NCBI GenBank assembly: GCA_965243175.1
Contig: OZ251532.1
Location: forward strand, 4,774,001-4,838,000
DNA: 64,000 nt
Reading direction: 5' to 3'
Source: VXYL01 sp965243175
GTDB lineage: Bacteria; Pseudomonadota; Gammaproteobacteria; Pseudomonadales; Azotimanducaceae
Below the pieces are notes generated by a model, which worked only from the letters and a program-made list of their open reading frames with translations, made no database searches and was not told the origin of the DNA. The translations under genes were made by a program, and so were the position numbers. Shown here piece by piece: positions 54,035 to 63,088 of the stretch. How positions within the stretch are numbered: the first letter of the stretch is position 1; each line of letters begins with the position of its first letter.

Positions 54035-56254
54035 GTGGCAGAAGCGGTTGATCTGAAAGCCATCGGCACCCGCCCGGTGCGCCCGGACGGCATCGAGAAG
54101 GTGACCGGCAGGGCGGCCTTCGGCGCGGACTTGAACCTGCCGGGGATGCTCTACGGCAGGGTGCTGCGCAGCCCCCACGCCCACGCCCGCGTGAAGAGCG
54201 TGGACTTGAGCAAGGCGCTGGCGGCGGACGGCGTTCTGGCGGCGGTGTCCGGCGAGAGCTTTCCCGACGCCACGAGCGATCTCGCCAAGAACGTGATCGC
54301 CCGCGACAAGGTGCTCTACCACGGCCACGCGGTGGCCGCGGTGGCGGCGAAGACGCTCGACCAGGCCGAGGCCGCCTTGGACTTGATCGACGTCGAGTAC
54401 GACGTGCTGGCCCCGGTGCTCACCCTCGACGACGCGATGGCCGACGGCGCCACGCTGGTGAACGAAAACCAGCACACCAACGGCGACGCGAGCAAGCCGG
54501 CCAGCAACATCGCCGCGATGCAGCGCATGGAGCGCGGCGACGTGGAGAAGGGCTTCGCCGAGGCGGACGTGATCGTCGAAAGCGAGCACCGCGTGCCCAC
54601 CGCCCACCAGGGCTACATCGAACCCCACGCCTGCACCGCCACCGTCAACGAAGACGGCAAGGCCACCATCTGGTGCTGCACCCAGGGCCACTTCGAGGTG
54701 CGCTCGCTCACCGCTGGCGTGCTCGGCCAGAGCGTCGGCCAGATCAAGGTGATCCCGTCCGAAATCGGCGGCGGCTTCGGCGGCAAGACCATCGTCTACC
54801 TGGAGCCCCTGGCCGTGAAGATGGCGCAGATGTCCGGCCGCCCGGTGAAGATGATGATGTCCCGGGAGGAAGTCTTCCGCGCCACCGGCCCGACCTCGGC
54901 CACCTGGTGCAAGGCCAAGATCGGCGCCAGGAAGGACGGCACCTTCACCGCGGCCAGCGCATGGCTCGCCTACGAAGCCGGCGCCTTCCCCGGCGCGCCC
55001 ATCGGCCCAGGCTGCATGAGCGTTCTGGCACCCTACGAACTGCCGAACTTCGTCATCGAAGGCAACGACGTGCTGGTGAACAAGCCGAAGGTGGCCGCCT
55101 ACCGCGCTCCCGGCGCCCCGCAGTCCATGCACGCGATGGAATGCGCCATCGACGAACTGGCGCGCAAGCTGAACATGGACCCCATCGACCTGCGCCTGAA
55201 GAACGCCGCTGGCGAAGGCACCCAGGCCCCCTACGGCCCCACCTTCCCGGCCATCGGCCTGAAGGAGTGCCTGCAAGCCGCCAAGGAGCACCCGAACTAC
55301 ACCGCGCCGGTTCCGGAAGGCGCTGGCCGCGGCTTGGCGGTGGGCTTCTGGTTCAACATCGGCATGCAGTCGAGCGCCGAAGTGCGCATCGCCGAAGACG
55401 GCATGGTGACGGTGATGGAAGGCAGCCCGGACATCGGCGGCAGCCGCGCCGGCATGGCCCTGATGGCGGCGGAAACCCTCGGCGTTCCCTACGAGCAGAT
55501 CAAGGCGCACGTGGGCGACACCGAGAGCACCGGCTTCTGCAACGTCACCGGCGGCAGCCGCACCACCTTCGCCACGGGCATGGCAGTGGTGCAGGCCTGC
55601 GAAGACATCATCGCCCAATGCAAGCAGCGCGCCGCCCTCACCTGGGACTTGGACGCGGAGCAAGTCGATTGGGTCGACGGCGAAGCGGTACCCAAGCCCG
55701 GCGTGAACGCCGACGTGAAGCCCCTCTCCCTGGCCAACATCGCCCGCGGCGCAGGCCGCACCGGCGGCCCTCTGCTTGGCCGCGCCAGCCTCAACGCGCA
55801 AGGCGCCGGCGCCTCGTTCTCGGTCAACTGGACCGACCTCAAGGTGGACACGGAAACCGGCAAGACGGACGTCCTCGCCTTCACCGCCGTCCAGGACGCC
55901 GGCCGCGCCATCCACCCCGCCTACGTGGAAGGCCAAATGCAGGGCGGCGCCGTCCAAGGCATCGGCTGGGCCCTCAACGAGGAGTACATCTACGACAAGG
56001 ACGGCGTGATGGAAAACCCCGGCTTCCTCGACTACCGCGTCCCGGTGGCCTCGGACATGCCGATGATCGACACACAGATCGTCGAAGTGCCGAACCCCTC
56101 GCATCCGTACGGGGTCCGGGGAGTTGGCGAAACGCCGATCGTGGCACCGCTGGCGGCGGTATCGAACGCGGTCCGCGACCAGCTGGGCTTCCGCATCGAC
56201 GACCTGCCGCTGTCGCCCCCGAGGGTGTTGGAGGCGATTGACGCTCAGGAGTAG
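54035..56254 (+). CDS. Molybdopterin-binding large subunit of a molybdenum hydroxylase
   Basis: A 739-residue large subunit of the xanthine-dehydrogenase family. It has IGGGFGGKT (pterin-binding), the active-site loop KVAAYRAPGAPQSMHAMECAIDELA and the catalytic Glu in GVRGVGETPIVAP near the end. The loop reads AYRAPG, as in xanthine- and aromatic-acyl-CoA-oxidising members, not AYxCSFR of form I CO dehydrogenase; hence it hydroxylates an N-heterocycle, aldehyde or similar compound that cannot be named. The start is GTG after AAGGAGA. No maturation genes (coxDEFG-like) follow. Confidence 0.9.
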   Translation: MAEAVDLKAIGTRPVRPDGIEKVTGRAAFGADLNLPGMLYGRVLRSPHAHARVKSVDLSKALAADGVLAAVSGESFPDATSDLAKNVIARDKVLYHGHAVAAVAAKTLDQAEAALDLIDVEYDVLAPVLTLDDAMADGATLVNENQHTNGDASKPASNIAAMQRMERGDVEKGFAEADVIVESEHRVPTAHQGYIEPHACTATVNEDGKATIWCCTQGHFEVRSLTAGVLGQSVGQIKVIPSEIGGGFGGKTIVYLEPLAVKMAQMSGRPVKMMMSREEVFRATGPTSATWCKAKIGARKDGTFTAASAWLAYEAGAFPGAPIGPGCMSVLAPYELPNFVIEGNDVLVNKPKVAAYRAPGAPQSMHAMECAIDELARKLNMDPIDLRLKNAAGEGTQAPYGPTFPAIGLKECLQAAKEHPNYTAPVPEGAGRGLAVGFWFNIGMQSSAEVRIAEDGMVTVMEGSPDIGGSRAGMALMAAETLGVPYEQIKAHVGDTESTGFCNVTGGSRTTFATGMAVVQACEDIIAQCKQRAALTWDLDAEQVDWVDGEAVPKPGVNADVKPLSLANIARGAGRTGGPLLGRASLNAQGAGASFSVNWTDLKVDTETGKTDVLAFTAVQDAGRAIHPAYVEGQMQGGAVQGIGWALNEEYIYDKDGVMENPGFLDYRVPVASDMPMIDTQIVEVPNPSHPYGVRGVGETPIVAPLAAVSNAVRDQLGFRIDDLPLSPPRVLEAIDAQE

Positions 56255-56261
56255 GTAGGAA

Positions 56262-56298
56262 CCCGAGGAGCTGGGACAACCTTTCCCAGCTCCTCGGG
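56262..56298 (+). terminator. Perfect 15-bp stem hairpin after the hydroxylase operon
   Basis: Arms CCCGAGGAGCTGGGA and TCCCAGCTCCTCGGG with a seven-base loop, eight bases after the large-subunit stop. The stem is very stable; there is no T-run after it, so it is called a terminator on position and stability only. It separates the metabolic block from the signalling block. Confidence 0.6.
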
Positions 56299-56336
56299 GT
56301 AGCCGCGTTGAGGACCCAGCGACTGAACGAGAGAGT

Positions 56337-57548
56337 ATGATCATGACCGCATCCTTTAGGCGGGGAGACGAAGTAGGGTACTCTGGGCAGTATCTGATCG
56401 ACCGAAAGCTCGGCGAAGGGGGCTTTGGCGAGACCTACAAGGCAGTCAACACGAACACCAGTGCAGATGTCGCTCTGAAGTTCTTGGACAACGACTCGTT
56501 TGAGGATGCGAAAAAAGAAGCAGGCAAAGCCGTAGGCCGCCACCATGAAGCCGTAGTCGACATCATCGACGTCGTGGCGTGGGAGCGGCCTTTCATCGTA
56601 ATGGAGTTCGTTGATGGCCAGGACCTTTCGGAGTACATCAGACGCAATGCACCAATTGCGCCATCTGCTTGGTGGCAGACCCTAAAGCCACTGCTGAGGG
56701 GCGTTCACCATCTGCATACGAGGGGATTGGTCCACCGCGACATAAAACCATCCAACATCATTCTGCGCGAGGCAAGGGCCCAACAGCCGGTAATCGTCGA
56801 CTTTGGCGCTGCACGCGAACAGGACAGAGATATGTCGCGGATGATTCTGGACGTGAGGTACGCTGATCCCCAAATCACAAACATCCGTGCTAGGCGACCA
56901 GAGACGAGTTGGGACATTTACTCCCTAGCCGTTGTTTCGTTCGAAGCCTTGTTCGGAAAGGACGAAGTCGATTATCTAGATGAACCAGTCGAAGCCCACG
57001 AATACATGAGACAGCGCCTCGCCACCAGCACTCCTTTCTGCCAGACCATAGCCAAGGGGTTGGAGACGATAGACGAACGACCGAAGCATGTGATTGATTG
57101 GCTATTGATGATGGTCCAGCCAGATGAGGGATCGGACAGTTTCGACTCCCTGGAGTCTGACGACGTCCCGAGCGCGTCCTCACGCTCCGAGCAACTGTCT
57201 ACCACGACTTCCACTAGCGAGCGACATACGGTCGCGGCAAAGTGCCGGGAAATCGAGCAGACATATAACTTGCCAGAGCGTTCCGTTCAGTTGTTCGACG
57301 CCAACGACGAACCGTTAGATGGACGTACTTCGCTTGTTTCGTTCTGGAAATCTTGGGAGTACATCGAAGAAGATCGTGAAATTTCTCGGAAGCTCTTTGT
57401 CGACGAAGACAACGTCCGCTACGTTCGAGAGGGCATAGAATATCGCATGAGTTATCCGGAGAAAGCCGTTCGCCTAGTCAGGCCAAATGGTGAGCCATAC
57501 TTCGGCGGAACAAGGGTCGGGACGGTGCGGCGGGATTTTGCTAAGTGA
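56337..57548 (+). CDS. Hanks-type serine/threonine protein kinase with a novel C-terminal repeat region
   Basis: A 403-residue kinase: glycine loop GEGGFGETY (26-34), Lys48 in VALKFL, HRDIKPSN (133-140), DFGAAR (155-160), and WDIYSLAVV (192-200). All catalytic residues are present. A Ser/Thr-rich linker (about 265-295) leads to about 100 residues containing two similar units of some 33 residues (NLPERSVQLFDANDEPL and SYPEKAVRLVRPNGEPYF). No transmembrane segment is seen, so it is cytoplasmic. A phosphatase gene with a strong ribosome site and an ADP-ribosylglycohydrolase gene follow, suggesting a protein-modification cassette. Lower GC than the upstream operon. Confidence 0.9.
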   Translation: MIMTASFRRGDEVGYSGQYLIDRKLGEGGFGETYKAVNTNTSADVALKFLDNDSFEDAKKEAGKAVGRHHEAVVDIIDVVAWERPFIVMEFVDGQDLSEYIRRNAPIAPSAWWQTLKPLLRGVHHLHTRGLVHRDIKPSNIILREARAQQPVIVDFGAAREQDRDMSRMILDVRYADPQITNIRARRPETSWDIYSLAVVSFEALFGKDEVDYLDEPVEAHEYMRQRLATSTPFCQTIAKGLETIDERPKHVIDWLLMMVQPDEGSDSFDSLESDDVPSASSRSEQLSTTTSTSERHTVAAKCREIEQTYNLPERSVQLFDANDEPLDGRTSLVSFWKSWEYIEEDREISRKLFVDEDNVRYVREGIEYRMSYPEKAVRLVRPNGEPYFGGTRVGTVRRDFAK

Positions 57549-57653
57549 GGGTTTGGTAGTGACCAACAACGGCAAGCCCATAGCGATCTTGAACGCTACC
57601 GATGCCGAGGATACTGCGTAGTTGCAAGGCAACCCTCATCGAAAGGAGGCGTG

Positions 57654-58154
57654 ATGGACCGCCCTATCAAGGACTGCTATTGGGTGCTCCCCGGCAAGCT
57701 GCTTGCTGGCGAGTACCCGAGGAACAAGGATGAGCCGTCGTCCAAGCGGAAGCTCGCTGCGCTCAGTGAGGCTGGCGTCAACGTGTTCGTCGACCTGACG
57801 GAGGCGGGCGAGTTGGCACCCTATGCAGACAGGGTGCCTAGGGTCACGCATCATCGCTTTCCGATCAAGGACGTTTGCGTACCTAGCTCCGTCGAGCTGA
57901 CGACGGCGATTTTGGATGCCATCGACGAACACATTGAACGCGGCGACTTGGTCTACGTCCACTGCTGGGGCGGTGTTGGGCGAACCGGGGTGATCGTCGG
58001 CTGCTGGCTCGCCCGGCACTGCGGATCCGGGGAGCAGGCATTGCGTCGACTCGCGGAGTTGTGGCGCACCTGCCCCAAGTCAGCGCGCCTGCCATGTACA
58101 CCGGAGACGCAGGAACAGACCGAGTACGTCCGCAACTGGCTGTCTGCTCAATAG
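57654..58154 (+). CDS. Dual-specificity/tyrosine protein phosphatase-like protein
   Basis: A 166-residue phosphatase of the Cys-dependent type: P-loop HCWGGVGRTG (residues 103-112) with nucleophile Cys104 and Arg110, a candidate general acid Asp in FPIKD (73), and an N-terminal strand with YWVLPGKLLAGEYPRNK, like single-domain dual-specificity phosphatases. An AAAGGAGG ribosome site lies four bases before the ATG. It is the natural counterpart of the kinase encoded 105 bases upstream, though direct pairing is an inference. Confidence 0.85.
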   Translation: MDRPIKDCYWVLPGKLLAGEYPRNKDEPSSKRKLAALSEAGVNVFVDLTEAGELAPYADRVPRVTHHRFPIKDVCVPSSVELTTAILDAIDEHIERGDLVYVHCWGGVGRTGVIVGCWLARHCGSGEQALRRLAELWRTCPKSARLPCTPETQEQTEYVRNWLSAQ

Positions 58155-58214
58155 GCGTAGAGTCAGCGCCCGGCGTAGCGGCGCAACCTAGGGGCGCTGG
58201 AGAAGGAAACGACC

Positions 58215-59177
58215 ATGAACGACAATGACCCCATTGCCCAGGATCGCTACAGGGGCTGCTTGACGGGCCTCGCTATCGGAGACGCGGTTGGTACGACGGT
58301 GGAGTTCCGCCAGCCCGGTACGTTCGAGCCGGTCGAGGACATGGTCGGCGGCGGCCCATTCCATCTTCGTGCAGGTGAGTGGACCGACGATACGTCAATG
58401 GCGCTGTGCCTGGCAGAGAGCCTTGTCGAGTGTGACGGGTTCGATGCCCGCGATCAGATGGAGCGCTATCTGAGGTGGTGGGACGAGGGTTATCTGAGCA
58501 GCAACGGCTCCTGCTTCGACATCGGCAACACCGTCAGTGACGCCCTCTCGCACTTTCAGCAGACCGGCGAGCCATTCGCTGGTTCGACGGACGCCTACGC
58601 CGCTGGCAACGGCAGCCTCATGCGGCTTGCGCCAGTGCCGCTGTTCTACGCGGCGAACCCCACCCTGGCAATTCGCATGAGCGCCGAGAGCTCGCGTACG
58701 ACGCACGGCGCTCGGGCCTGCATTGACGCATGCCGCTACTTCGGGTCCCTCCTTGTCGGTGCTCTGCGGGGCGAAGCGAAGGAACAGCTGCTTGCACCGC
58801 GCTTCCTCCCGTCCGGGGCGTCTCCAGGGTGGGACGAGGAACCGCTGTGCGCGGAGATCGACGAGATTGCCGCAGGTTCCTTTCGTCGCAACGAACCACC
58901 GGAAATCGCCGGCGAGGGATACGTCGTCAAAGCGCTGGAAGCCGCCTTGTGGGCGTTCCACAAGACTGAAACCTACGAGGAGGGCTGCCTGCTGGCGGTG
59001 AACTTGGGTGACGATGCCGACACGACAGCGGCCATCTACGGGCAAATCGCCGGGGCGCACTACGGACTTGAGGGCATACCCGCACGATGGCGGGAGCGCA
59101 TTGCCCATCGGGATCTGATCTTCGACTTGGCGGATGGTCTGCTCCGCTGCGCATACCAGCGTGCCAAGCCTGTCTGA
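58215..59177 (+). CDS. ADP-ribosylglycohydrolase (DraG-like)
   Basis: A 320-residue DraG-family hydrolase, which removes ADP-ribose from modified arginine or other targets. The metal motifs are visible: GLAIGDAVGTTVE, GEWTDDTSMAL (57-62 TDDTSM), and VNLGDDADTTAAIYGQIAGA near residue 268. The length fits the family. It has a GAAGGAAA ribosome site and follows the phosphatase gene by 60 bases. No ADP-ribosyltransferase gene is visible in the window, so the writer of the modification is unknown. Confidence 0.9.
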   Translation: MNDNDPIAQDRYRGCLTGLAIGDAVGTTVEFRQPGTFEPVEDMVGGGPFHLRAGEWTDDTSMALCLAESLVECDGFDARDQMERYLRWWDEGYLSSNGSCFDIGNTVSDALSHFQQTGEPFAGSTDAYAAGNGSLMRLAPVPLFYAANPTLAIRMSAESSRTTHGARACIDACRYFGSLLVGALRGEAKEQLLAPRFLPSGASPGWDEEPLCAEIDEIAAGSFRRNEPPEIAGEGYVVKALEAALWAFHKTETYEEGCLLAVNLGDDADTTAAIYGQIAGAHYGLEGIPARWRERIAHRDLIFDLADGLLRCAYQRAKPV

Positions 59178-59313
59178 TGCGGACTCGCGAAAGACTACCC
59201 TTAGCTCGGCGTGGCGGATGGGCTGCCCGCCCTGTCCGACACGCCGTAGCGTCACGTTGGCGAGCGTGGCAGAATCGCCAACTTGCTTGTGCGCCAACAC
59301 CAATGGAGGCGAA

Positions 59314-59586
59314 GTGGCCACTGAGTGCATCCTTACCGGCTATGTCGAGAGCGCGATGTCGTCCGCCACGTTCGACAAGCTCGACGACGGCACCTTCGCC
59401 GGCAGAATCCCGCCCTGTCAAGGCGTGGTCGCGTTCGGCACGACATTGGTGGAGTGTCAGCGACTGCTGCAATCGACGCTCGAGGACTGGCTGCTACTTG
59501 GCCTCAGGATGGGGCACGCCATGCCGGTGCTCGACGGGTTGAGCCTCGACGGAGAGTTGGCAAGTGAGCCGTTGGACGCCGTGTAA
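59314..59586 (+). CDS. HicB-like antitoxin, second module
   Basis: A 90-residue HicB-like protein: TGYVESAMSSATFDKLDDGTFAGRIPPCQGVVAFGTTLVECQRLLQSTLEDWLLLGLRMG shows the HicB strand-helix pattern. The GTG start is supported by GGAGG five bases upstream. It overlaps the following HicA-like gene by 23 bases. It shares little with the antitoxin at 16.7 kb, so the two modules are separate. Confidence 0.72.
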   Translation: MATECILTGYVESAMSSATFDKLDDGTFAGRIPPCQGVVAFGTTLVECQRLLQSTLEDWLLLGLRMGHAMPVLDGLSLDGELASEPLDAV

Positions 59587-59794
59587 GCGGCGGGTGTTCG
59601 TTCGCAGACTACGCCAACTCGGATTCGACGGCCCGTTCTCCGGGTCTCGGCACCAGTTCATGGTTTATCGAGACCGACGCTTGGCAGTGCCATCCAACGC
59701 GGAGTTCTCGGTAGCGCAACTTCGCCTGATGCTCCAAGAAGTAGAGGGTATTCTCGAACGACGCATCACCCAGGACGCTTGGGTGGCGCTGTAG
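59564..59794 (+). CDS. HicA-like toxin, second module
   Basis: A 76-residue HicA-like protein: KRRVFVRRLRQLGFDGPFSGSRHQFMVYRDRRLAVPSN and a last helix LRLMLQEVEGIL. The catalytic His is in GSRHQFM. The start GTG lies within the end of the antitoxin gene. It follows the ADP-ribosylglycohydrolase region after about 140 bases with no gene, so it may be a separate unit or part of the same island. Confidence 0.75.
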   Translation: MSRWTPCKRRVFVRRLRQLGFDGPFSGSRHQFMVYRDRRLAVPSNAEFSVAQLRLMLQEVEGILERRITQDAWVAL

Positions 59795-59818
59795 CTGGCA
59801 ACAAGAAGGGCAATCCCG

Positions 59819-60196
59819 CTAAAGAGTGTCCCCGCTATCGTGCAGCGGAAGGTTCGCGGACCCGACTCGCCAGCAGGTTGGGCGAATGATCGTGCGTGTT
59901 CTGACTTCGTACTCGAAGCTCTTCCGTTCTGACGGCCCCGCGAAGTACTTGCCGATCTGTTCATGGAAGTCGTCCGCGTTGTTCCACATTCCGACGTTGA
60001 CGAACGATCGATAAACGCCTTCGCATCCGGTGAGATCCCAAGTGATCCAAGGGAACTCATCGCTACGGCAGGCTTCCGAGAGGAACTCTCCGACCAAGCC
60101 CCTTCTGTCTTGGACGAAAGCCTTCGTTCGCCAGTAGTCAAGGAACTCCGAGACCGCATCGGGCTTGATCTTCCAGTGGATGAGCGCGATGACCAT
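59819..60196 (-). CDS. ABM-like (dimeric alpha-beta barrel) protein
   Basis: A 125-residue protein beginning VIALIHWKIKPDAVSEFLDYW, with a second half containing FVNVGMWNNADDFHEQIGKYFAG; this two-strand, helix pattern resembles antibiotic-biosynthesis-monooxygenase (ABM) domains. The C-terminal 30 residues are extra. The first Met (60211) is possible, but the second is closer to the fold's start. Function not recognised. It is convergent with the HicA-like gene, separated by 24 bases. Confidence 0.6.
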   Translation of the reverse strand: MVIALIHWKIKPDAVSEFLDYWRTKAFVQDRRGLVGEFLSEACRSDEFPWITWDLTGCEGVYRSFVNVGMWNNADDFHEQIGKYFAGPSERKSFEYEVRTRTIIRPTCWRVGSANLPLHDSGDTL

Positions 60197-60341
60197 GACA
60201 GCTGCTCCCAATGGCGTCTACTGAGTGGCGAACCCTGATGCCGAGTCGCGGACAATCCGGATAGCCTCAATCAAGCCGCTGTCCGGTCCTGCTCGGAGCC
60301 CGCAATGAGATCGTCGTCAGTCAGCGGACCGTAGAGCGTAG

Positions 60342-61786
60342 TCATCGCCGCAATTCAACGATGGATTCGTAGAGGCATCTGCTGCCGCCGGTGCCAGCCC
60401 GCACGCTGGAGTTCACGATGCTGCTCCCTACCCGCGCGTCGCGTGGCGTGTGGATAGCCACGGCCTCCAAGCCGCAGCGCTCCGCTATTGCCGCGAGAAA
60501 GCGGTCCGTGGGGATGTGGACGCCCTGCAAGATGCTGTTGCCGATGACCACCAAGGCCATGGCGCCGGGTGCCAGGCACCACTTGGCGGCGCGGGCGAAC
60601 TTCGCGCAGTCGTTGAAGTAGAGGGCTGCGTAGTTGGCCCAGCCTTGGCCGCCGTAGATGCCCTTGTCCGGGTTCTGTTCGCGCACCTCTTCCAGTGCGT
60701 TCTGGATCTCTTGGGCGGCGGCAGCCGGTTCCAGCGCCACGCGATCTCGGTCGCGGGCGTTCTGCCAGTAGGTGCCGAAGTTCAGATTCTCCAAGCGCTT
60801 GAGATCGGCGGGAGACTGGCAGAATCCCAGCCAGTAGAGGTGCGGGCGCGTGTTGCGGTTGTAGTGGTAGTTGTTGAGATACGGCGGCGACGTGACGAGC
60901 AAGTCGACGCTGGCGGCGGGCAAGTCGCGGTAGGCGGCGAAGAACGACTTCTCGATGATGCGGGCATCCTTGCGCCGCCGCTTCGCCCGCGCGTCCCAAT
61001 ACCACCGCGCGTCTTCCGCCATGTCCCGAACCTTGGCGATTAGGGCGTCCGCCACCGGGAAGTCGTCCACGTCGGGGCGACCCACGGCAGCCTTGCGCCC
61101 TAGGCTTGGCTCGTATGAGTAGTTGGAGTAGTCCACCATCGTTGCGGCGAAGGCCAAGCGGAACACGTCCGCCTCCCTGCCTTCAAGCCGTCGATGAAGT
61201 CCAAGGCCGAGAGCACCTTGCGCTGCACCTTGGGGCTGTAGAAGGGTGCTCGGGTGCGAAAACCCGGCGGCGGTTCTCTGCGCGACGGAGAACCGTCCGC
61301 CTGCGCCTTCTCCGTGAAGTCGCGGAGTTCCCGCGCCGTCTCGCGCAACGCCTCCGGCGACACGCAGTGGGCCTTGAGCTTCGTTCTGGACGCGAAGGCG
61401 GCATACGGGTTGATCTCGAAGCCCACGGCCTCGTGGCCGGCCAGGTCGGCCTCCACGAGCGTGGTGCCGACGCCCGAGAACGGGTCCAGCACCACGCCGG
61501 GCTCGGCGACGTAGCGCGCCAGCGCATCCGCGACGAAGTGCTTCGAATAGCCGGCTATCCAAGGCACCCACCGATGCACGGGCGCCCGCCGATTGGCCAT
61601 GAAGGCCGGGTCTCGGAAGCCCGAGAGAGCGCTGGCTCCTCCTCCATCGCCGTTCTTCCCGTCGTCGAACAGGTCGTGTTGCCCGCGGACGAGCGCGTGC
61701 GGAGTCCGGGGATCGGTTTGCGGTTGGATCGTGCCGATTGAGTTCACGATGAGTGCGCCAGAAGTGCGTGTCCGAGAGATCGCCAC
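60342..61786 (-). pseudogene. Frameshifted DNA methyltransferase
   Basis: Two overlapping minus-strand frames make one methyltransferase. The N-terminal part (to about 61175) has a MANRRAPVHRWVPWIAGYS segment and the SAM motif VLDPFSGVGTT; the remainder, in another frame, has READVFRLAFAATMVDYSNYSYEP and the catalytic TSPPYLNNYHYNRNTRPHLYWLG, ending GGSRCLYESIVEL. The shift lies in the KAGR/GREAD region near 61170-61185 (TTGAAGGCAGGGAGG), consistent with loss of one base in a G-rich run. If real, the enzyme is inactive; a sequencing error cannot be excluded. It is the third solitary methyltransferase of the window. Confidence 0.75.
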
Positions 61787-61909
61787 GGTGTCGGTCGCAG
61801 GAGTGTAGCCTGTTCCGGTCTCGCCGTGTTAAGGTCCTGTCGGCGGGGTTGGGCCAACGGCTCCGCCCTGAACGGATCGGCCAAGGCTGTCGCGACTAGG
61901 GAAGAACCA

Positions 61910-63088
61910 ATGGTTGAGGACGAGTACGGCAGCGCAGCCGGCAGCGAGGCCACGCTGAGCCGTTTGACGCTCCGCAACTTCCGCAGCGTGAGGGAGCAAA
62001 GCGTCGAGCTAGACAATCCCACCTACCTAGTGGGGCAAAACGGTGCCGGCAAGAGCAACTTCGTGGACGCCATTTCCTTCATCGCGGAGGCAATGTCCTC
62101 GCCGCTCTCCGCCGTCCTTAGGCGTCGAGGCGGTTTCACGAAGGTAGCGCACCGACATGCCAACGGGCATTCCACAGAGATCGGCTTCAACCTGAAGTTG
62201 CGCGGCTTGGGCCCAGCATACGCGAGCGCGGAGTACGACTTGGTTCTACGCGGACGCCCCGATCACAGGCTGGAAGTCGTCTCGGAGCGGTGCTTTGTGG
62301 ACGATCCGCTGTTTCCCGCCGGGTACAGTCGTAAGAAAACAAGCGACGACGAGGACGGCATGCGTTGGGATGGAGAGGTCGCCCCACCGAAGCTCTCGCA
62401 CTCGACGCTGGCGCTCCCTTTGTTGGGCGACCCCTGTCTCTCGCCGGTGTTCAACTTCCTATCCGACATGCGCACCTATCGGATCGATCCCGTCCAACTT
62501 CGCCAAGACCACGATTCCCACGGCGACTGGGAGTTGAACGCCGACGGCAGCAACGTCGCCAGCGTCCTGCACCGGATCAGCTACGCATCCCGCTACGACT
62601 TCGAGGACATATGCGAGCTTCTCGCACGAGCGGTGCCCGGCGTCGTTGGCGTTGATGCCATAGAACGTCAAGGCGAACTTGCGCTTGAGTTTCGGCTCAA
62701 TCTACGCAACGGCGAGGGCAAGTTCGACGCGGCCAACATGTCGGAGGGCACGCTCCGCATACTCGGCATTCTAGTAGCGACCCACCAGAATCCACCGCCA
62801 GCGCTCCTTGTCATCGAGGAACCCGAGGCATCCATACACCCAGGCGCACTCGGGATCGTTTTGGATGTTCTGAGGGCCGCCAGGCACAGATCGCAAGTGG
62901 TGGTGACGACTCACAGCCCGGAAGTTCTGGACGCCAAGTGGATCAAAGACAACCACCTGCGTCTGGTGAGCTGGGAAGACGGGGCGACGCGAGTCGATCC
63001 GGTGTCGCCATCGGTGAGAACGGCAATGCAGGAACACCTGTTTCATGCTGGCGAGCTGCTTCGATCAAACGCCTTGGATCGTGCATGA
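61910..63088 (+). CDS. AAA ATPase of the RecF/OLD/SMC-like kind, first gene of a candidate defence pair
   Basis: A 392-residue ABC-like AAA ATPase: start LSRLTLRNFRSVREQSVELDNPTYLVGQNGAGKSNFVDAI (Walker A 42-49), signature-like ANMSEGTLRILGIL, Walker B LLVIEEPEASIHP, switch His in VVVTTHSPEVLD. The insert between contains a long helical region with LSFDMRTY-like FNFLSDMRTYR. No fused TOPRIM is present. Its stop overlaps the ATG of a DUF4276 gene by four bases. Such ATPase/TOPRIM couples are found in anti-phage systems (OLD class 2, PARIS), and this pair fits that architecture; function is inferred. Confidence 0.85.
   Translation: MVEDEYGSAAGSEATLSRLTLRNFRSVREQSVELDNPTYLVGQNGAGKSNFVDAISFIAEAMSSPLSAVLRRRGGFTKVAHRHANGHSTEIGFNLKLRGLGPAYASAEYDLVLRGRPDHRLEVVSERCFVDDPLFPAGYSRKKTSDDEDGMRWDGEVAPPKLSHSTLALPLLGDPCLSPVFNFLSDMRTYRIDPVQLRQDHDSHGDWELNADGSNVASVLHRISYASRYDFEDICELLARAVPGVVGVDAIERQGELALEFRLNLRNGEGKFDAANMSEGTLRILGILVATHQNPPPALLVIEEPEASIHPGALGIVLDVLRAARHRSQVVVTTHSPEVLDAKWIKDNHLRLVSWEDGATRVDPVSPSVRTAMQEHLFHAGELLRSNALDRA

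Noticed and set aside
52604..56254. Carbon monoxide dehydrogenase
   Set aside because: The large subunit has AYRAPG and not the Cys-containing CO-type loop, so only the general molybdenum hydroxylase family is claimed.
54020..56344. Minus-strand frame of more than 700 codons opposite the hydroxylase large subunit
   Set aside because: Shadow of the molybdenum-hydroxylase gene; composition is repetitive Val/Ala/Gly/His and no start context is found.
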